This document shows, in pieces, positions 24,655 through 29,796 of a stretch of DNA of 29,796 nt; the first letter of the stretch is position 1; each line of letters starts with the position of its first letter. Both the position numbers and the translations under genes were made by a program. The notes below the pieces were generated by a model. The model was given only the letters and a program-made list of their open reading frames with translations, was not told the origin of the DNA and made no database searches. The DNA comes from DATFES01 sp035457725. GTDB lineage: Bacteria > Pseudomonadota > Alphaproteobacteria > CACIAM-22H2. Location: NCBI GenBank assembly GCA_035457725.1, contig DATIBC010000013.1:1-29796 (forward strand), in the 5' to 3' direction.

Positions 24655-25674
24655 ATGGCCAGACCCACCAGAACCGACGTCGCGATCATTGGCGCAGGGC
24701 CGGTCGGCCTGTTTGCCGTGTTCGAATGCGGCATGCTCAACATGCGCGCCCAGGTCATCGACGCGCTCGATGTCGTCGGCGGTCAGTGCGTGGCGCTCTA
24801 TCCTGAGAAACCGATCTACGACATACCTGGCTATCCGCGAATCGGCGCCGCGGAGCTGATTGAACGGTTGGCCGAGCAAGCGGCGCCGTTCGCTCCGGTC
24901 TACCATATGGGCCAGCGCGTCGAAGCGCTGGCGCGCGAGGGCGAGGACTGGCGGCTGACCACATCCGCCGGCGCACAGCTACGTGCGCGGGCGATTATCA
25001 TCGCCGCCGGCGTCGGCGCCTTCGGTCCGAATCGTCCTCCGCTTGCCCGACTCGCCGAGTTCGAAGGCAAGAGCGTGTTTTACGTCGTGACCAAGCGCGA
25101 AGATTTCCGCGGCAAGCGCGTGGTCATCGCCGGCGGCGGCGATTCGGCGATCGATTGGACGCTATCGCTGGTCGAAGTCGCGGCGCGAGTGATGGTGGTG
25201 CATCGCCGTGACAAGTTCCGTGCCGCGCCCGAGAATGTCCGCAAGGTGCACGAGTTGGCCGCCGCCGGAAAACTCGATTTGGTGATCCCCTACCAGCTCG
25301 AGGCGCTCGAGGGCGCATCCGGCAAGCTCGATAGCGTGATCGTCAAGGATCTCGACGGCGCCAGCAAGCGCCTGCCGGCCGACGCCTTGTTGGCCTTCTT
25401 CGGCCTCGCGATGAATCTCGGGCCGATCGCCGCGTGGGGCCTGAATCTCGACCGCAATCATGTCAAGGTCGATCCCGCCACCTGCGCCAGCTCGGCGCCG
25501 GGGATCTTCGCGATCGGCGACATCGCGACGTATCCGGGAAAGCTCAAGCTTATTTTGTCGGGTTTCGCCGAGGCGGCGGCGGCGGCGCACGCCATCTACC
25601 CGTTGGCGCATCCGGGCGAAGCGCTGCATTTCGAATACTCGACCACCAAGGGCATACCGGCGGTGGGGCGTTGA
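24655..25674 (+). CDS. Ferredoxin/flavodoxin-NADP reductase, thioredoxin reductase-like type
   Basis: A 339-residue two-dinucleotide-domain flavoprotein. The FAD motif is AIIGAGPVGLFAVF (residues 10-23) and the NADP motif is VVIAGGGDSAIDW (about 156-168), followed by VVHRRDKFRA, whose arginines read NADPH. 'GDIATYPGKLKLI' is the second FAD site. It lacks the Cys-x-x-Cys of thioredoxin reductase, as do Bacillus YumC and Rhodopseudomonas FNR, which are ferredoxin-NADP reductases. ATG at 24655 is chosen for the GGAG upstream and the usual N-terminus; the frame opens earlier at 24622. It stands alone on the plus strand, in a block of minus-strand genes, with its stop six bases before the end of the convergent DivL-like gene. 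The electron partner is not nearby. Confidence 0.9.
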   Translation: MARPTRTDVAIIGAGPVGLFAVFECGMLNMRAQVIDALDVVGGQCVALYPEKPIYDIPGYPRIGAAELIERLAEQAAPFAPVYHMGQRVEALAREGEDWRLTTSAGAQLRARAIIIAAGVGAFGPNRPPLARLAEFEGKSVFYVVTKREDFRGKRVVIAGGGDSAIDWTLSLVEVAARVMVVHRRDKFRAAPENVRKVHELAAAGKLDLVIPYQLEALEGASGKLDSVIVKDLDGASKRLPADALLAFFGLAMNLGPIAAWGLNLDRNHVKVDPATCASSAPGIFAIGDIATYPGKLKLILSGFAEAAAAAHAIYPLAHPGEALHFEYSTTKGIPAVGR

Positions 25675-25680
25675 GCCGTT

Positions 25681-27786
25681 TCAGGCGTCGACGGTGCGCC
25701 GCGCGTCCTGCTCGTTCGACATCAGCGGCAGGAAGCATGTCACCGTCGTTCCAAGGTTGGGCGCCGAATCGATGGTCAGGCGCCCGCCATGCAACTCGAC
25801 GATGCGCTTGGTGAGCGCCAGCCCGAGCCCGACGCCGCTGCCGCGTACGTAGCCGTCGCGGCGCGCGTCCTCGCCGGCCGCCCGCCCGCGCTCGAAGCTC
25901 TGCATGACGCGCTCATGGTCCTCGGGCCGAATGCCGACCCCGGTGTCGCGCACCGAAATCAGCGCGTGGCCATCTTCGAAATCGCAGAGCAGCTGGATAG
26001 CGCCGCCATCGGGCGAGAATTTGATCGCATTCGAAACCAGGTTGCACAGTGCCTGTTTGAGCCGGCGCTCGTCGGCCTCGATCGCCGCAAGGTCCTTCGG
26101 GCAATCGACGGTGATGTTCAACGATTGCGCGCGCGCCGATTCCTGCATCAGGTGCGCTACCTGATCGAGGAGCGCGCGGGGCCGGATCAGCGAGCGCTCC
26201 AGCGCCATCCGGCCGGCCTCGATCGAGGCGAGATCGAGGATATCGTTGATCACAGTGAGGAGCTGTTCGGAGGATGCGGCGATGCCGCGGCAATATTCGC
26301 GCTGGCGCGCGTTGAGCTTGCCGAAATACTGCTGCGATAGAATCTCGGTGAAGCCGATGATGGTGTTGAGCGGCGTGCGCAGCTCGTACGATATGTTGGA
26401 GATGAACTCGGATTTGAGGCGGTCGGCGGCCTCTAGCGCGTCGTTGCGCATGCGCAACGCCTGCTCCACGCGCACCGAATCGGTAACGTCGACGTAGGAC
26501 AGCAGCACCGCCCCGTCGGGAAGCGGAACCATCGCGAAATCGAGGATCGAACCATCGGTGCGCGTGGCGCGGCCCTTGCGCGGCTCGCGATCGGTGAGTC
26601 GGGCGATCATGCGATCGCGGAACGACGGCCATTCGGCGCCGACATTGTAATAAGCGCGGGTGCGCTCGACCACTTCGGCGATATGCGGCTCGCCCGACAG
26701 AAAATCGGTTGGCAGGCCCCAGATACGGCCATACGCCGGATTGGTCAACTTCAGGCGTCCATCGCTGCCGACGACGGCGACGCCCTCGTAGAGATTGTCG
26801 AGGGTGGCGCGCTGGACGGCGATCAGGGTGTTGTATGAGCGCTCGAGCGCCAGCGAATCGGTGACGTCCTCGTAGGCGAACATCAGGCCGCCCAGCGGAT
26901 GGGGCGAGATATGCGTGCGCAACGTCGTGCCATCGGGAATATAGACCAGCTCCTCGACCGGCTCGAGCAATGAGGTGAACAGCCGGACGCGCGACTGTTT
27001 GAAGGCCTGGAAATCGACGTATTCCGGCAATAGACGCCGGGCGCGCAGATCCTCGAGCACCTCGGCAAAGCCGGGCCCCGTCGCCAGCCACGTCGCGTCG
27101 AATTTCCATTGCCGGACGAAGGCGCTGTTGAAAAACTGCAGCCGGCTGTCGGCGCCATAAATGGCGATCGCCGTCGACAGATGCTCGAGGACCTCGCGAT
27201 GCGCCGCGAGATGCCGCTCGTGCTCGCGCTCGAGCTCCTCGCGATCGGTGACGTCGACCGCGATGCCGATGGTGCCGCCGTCGGCGAGCGGAGCCTCGGT
27301 GACTTCGAGCAAGCGGCGCGTTCCGGCGATGACTACATGAACGCTCTCGGTCTGCGGCGTGCGAGCGGCGCGCGCCAATTCGGCAAGCGCACGAACGGAG
27401 TCGCCTTGCGCCGTTTTGCCCAGTGTCCGGCTCTCGCGGATCACCGTATCGCGATCGCCCTCCAGCGCGGCGCAGTAGGCCGGGTTGCAATCTTGGATCG
27501 CCAGGTCGGCGCGGCGGCGCCACACCGGCAGCGGCAGGTTATCGAAGGCTTGGACAAGCTGATCGGCGGCGGTGCGCGCCGCCTCGATCGCGCGAGCTCC
27601 GGCGGCCAGCCGTTGGTTCAGGTCGCGATTTTCGGACGCAAGTTCGGCCGCCTCGGCGGCCCGCTTCGCCGCCATGGCCAGCGCCGCTTCGAGCGAGGCG
27701 CCACGCCGTCGTTGCCAGATGAAGCTCGCCCCGCCGACGACGATGGCGATGAACGCGATGCCCCAAGCGAGCGTTTCGCCTTCCAA
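25681..27786 (-). CDS. divL: DivL-like PAS sensor kinase with tyrosine at the phospho-acceptor site
   Basis: A 701-residue protein. One membrane anchor lies at about residues 5-24, then a coiled segment, and three PAS-like regions at about 80-185, 195-315 and 325-440. A dimerisation/phospho-acceptor domain starts near 455, and an ATPase domain covers about 565-690. In the H-box the usual histidine is Tyr467 (codon TAC at 26386-26388; FISNISYELRTPL). Caulobacter DivL has tyrosine at this same place. The ATP site looks intact: LCNLVSNAIKFSP, RDTGVGI and SGVGLGLALTKRI. By analogy it would bind DivK and steer CckA, hence CtrA and cell division. TTG start with GGGGAGG five bases upstream. It is preceded by ahcY, 90 bases away. 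Confidence 0.87.
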   Translation of the reverse strand: MEGETLAWGIAFIAIVVGGASFIWQRRRGASLEAALAMAAKRAAEAAELASENRDLNQRLAAGARAIEAARTAADQLVQAFDNLPLPVWRRRADLAIQDCNPAYCAALEGDRDTVIRESRTLGKTAQGDSVRALAELARAARTPQTESVHVVIAGTRRLLEVTEAPLADGGTIGIAVDVTDREELEREHERHLAAHREVLEHLSTAIAIYGADSRLQFFNSAFVRQWKFDATWLATGPGFAEVLEDLRARRLLPEYVDFQAFKQSRVRLFTSLLEPVEELVYIPDGTTLRTHISPHPLGGLMFAYEDVTDSLALERSYNTLIAVQRATLDNLYEGVAVVGSDGRLKLTNPAYGRIWGLPTDFLSGEPHIAEVVERTRAYYNVGAEWPSFRDRMIARLTDREPRKGRATRTDGSILDFAMVPLPDGAVLLSYVDVTDSVRVEQALRMRNDALEAADRLKSEFISNISYELRTPLNTIIGFTEILSQQYFGKLNARQREYCRGIAASSEQLLTVINDILDLASIEAGRMALERSLIRPRALLDQVAHLMQESARAQSLNITVDCPKDLAAIEADERRLKQALCNLVSNAIKFSPDGGAIQLLCDFEDGHALISVRDTGVGIRPEDHERVMQSFERGRAAGEDARRDGYVRGSGVGLGLALTKRIVELHGGRLTIDSAPNLGTTVTCFLPLMSNEQDARRTVDA

Positions 27787-27830
27787 CTACGCCTCCCCTG
27801 GACCCGGCTCGATTGGCGACTCGGCCGAAG

Positions 27831-27858
27831 AGTCTAAGCGCATTCGCGGCTCGGGCAA
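27831..27858 (-). promoter_or_regulatory. Possible divL promoter with GANTC sites
   Basis: Minus-strand TTGCCC (27853-27858) and TAGACT (27831-27836) have a 16-base spacer and match consensus at four of six each, 45 bases before the TTG start. Two GANTC sites, at 27830-27834 (overlapping the -10) and 27818-27822, form an inverted pair seven bases apart. The -10 hexamer is the same as the one proposed for trxA. GANTC is the CcrM methylation site, often used by the regulator GcrA. Confidence 0.4.
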
Positions 27859-27876
27859 AGCGCGGCGACGCCCCGC

Positions 27877-29292
<1,416 letters not shown>

Positions 29293-29455
29293 CGACGGCT
29301 CCTGGCGATTGGGCGAGCAACGGGAAATGGGGAAAATTCGGCGGTGGCCGTATATCAGCCCACCGTGGCGCCATCAAACGTTATTTCCGTCGCCCTGCGG
29401 ACCTCCCCCCGGCGCGAACCTCAGGTCATCTTATCTTTTTGTAAGCATTTGAAAT

Positions 29456-29484
29456 AGAATAATAAAATATATCGTACGACATAA
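29456..29484 (-). promoter_or_regulatory. AT-rich putative ahcY promoter with dyad
   Basis: The strongest AT-rich patch in this window lies about 165-190 bases before ahcY. TATTCT (29456-29461) can act as -10 with a weak -35 (TTATGT, 29479-29484) and a 17-base spacer. An imperfect 16-base palindrome with core TCGTACGA (29468-29483) sits across the spacer. A repressor site is plausible; SahR-type ArsR regulators are known to control ahcY in other proteobacteria, but no such gene is in the window. The remaining gap to the ptsP end shows no gene. Confidence 0.4.
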
Positions 29485-29582
29485 TCTGAGCCGCGGGGCA
29501 AATCGTCGACGAGGCCGTGCCGGATCGGCCACGTCGAGCGGCGCGATCGCCCTTCGCGCGCCCGGTGATGTCGCCTTCGCGC

Positions 29583-29796
29583 TTACGTCAGCGCGTTGAA
29601 ATCGTCGAGCAACGCGGCAATCCGGCCGGCATCGGACTGATCCATGATCAACCGTGCCCGCGCCACGCACGCCGCATGCTCGAGCGCGCGGATGCGCTGC
29701 TTGACCCGCGGAATGTTGACTGTCGCCATCGACAACTCGTTGATGCCGAGCCCGAGCAGCAATGCCGTATAGCGCGGATCGCCCGCCATTTCGCCG
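29583..29796 (-). CDS. ptsP: PEP-protein phosphotransferase (enzyme I family), C-terminal part, cut by window end
   Basis: Only the last 71 codons are in the window; the gene continues past the right edge. The visible part begins GEMAGDPRYTALLLGLGINELSM, the conserved C-terminal signature of enzyme I proteins, in which the cysteine just upstream of GEMAG is an active-site residue of the PEP-binding domain. 'IPRVKQRIRAL' follows, then a helical tail. It starts the phosphorelay of a phosphotransferase system. In alphaproteobacteria the gene beside ahcY usually belongs to a regulatory PTS (with HPr kinase, EIIA and HPr); that is why ptsP is proposed, but ptsI cannot be excluded from this fragment. 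Confidence 0.88.
   Translation of the reverse strand, partial: GEMAGDPRYTALLLGLGINELSMATVNIPRVKQRIRALEHAACVARARLIMDQSDAGRIAALLDDFNALT

Noticed and set aside
29293..29457. Possible SAH or SAM-SAH riboswitch in the ahcY leader
   Set aside because: I could not find the conserved core or paired stems by eye; a covariance-model scan would settle it.

Overview
The window is a GC-rich (about two-thirds G+C by eye), gene-dense chromosomal segment of an alphaproteobacterium. The evidence is the backbone gene order (rpsA, sppA, ihfB, lapA, pyrF, trpF, trpB, trpA, accD, folC on one strand; trxA, addA, addB, murU, amgK, tsaE, a DivL-like protein, ahcY and an enzyme I gene on the other), the alphaproteobacterial form of AddA/AddB, and a DivL-type kinase with tyrosine at the phospho-acceptor site. 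The order resembles the Rhodospirillales and relatives; the genus cannot be read from the sequence. I see no rRNA, tRNA, CRISPR array, insertion sequence or prophage.

Layout. Positions 1-691 have no convincing gene; cmk, a common neighbour of rpsA, is not there. Ribosomal protein S1 (692-2407) ends in a strong hairpin. A small exported YHS-domain protein (2549-3013) converges with a class III cyclase/TolB-like/TPR membrane protein (3040-4899, minus strand). From 5016 to 14736 the plus strand carries sppA, ihfB, a LapA-domain protein, an ornithine cyclodeaminase/mu-crystallin-family reductase, a sarcosine-oxidase-like flavoenzyme, pyrF, trpF, trpB, trpA, accD and folC. Several of these overlap by 3-4 bases, so translational coupling is likely. 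The reductase/oxidase pair looks like an accessory insertion, and pyrF starts inside the oxidase stop codon.

From 14753 most genes are on the minus strand. A 2H phosphoesterase and trxA come first, with a textbook terminator between them. Next is a tightly overlapping operon transcribed as tsaE, amgK, murU, addB, addA: tRNA t6A synthesis, cell-wall sugar salvage, and double-strand break repair. A plus-strand ferredoxin-NADP reductase-like gene (24655-25674) interrupts the minus-strand block. Then come the DivL-like PAS protein (25681-27786), ahcY (27877-29292) and the 3' end of a PEP-protein phosphotransferase gene running off the window.

Most of this is core metabolism and cell-cycle machinery, and I do not see a clear new defence or mobile system. 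The best leads are: the Tyr467 DivL-like protein with two GANTC sites at its likely promoter; the oxidase/imine-reductase pair coupled to pyrF; operator-like dyads in the likely trpB and ahcY promoters; and the cyclase-TolB-TPR protein convergent with a YHS protein. Promoter and operator calls were made by eye and are tentative.
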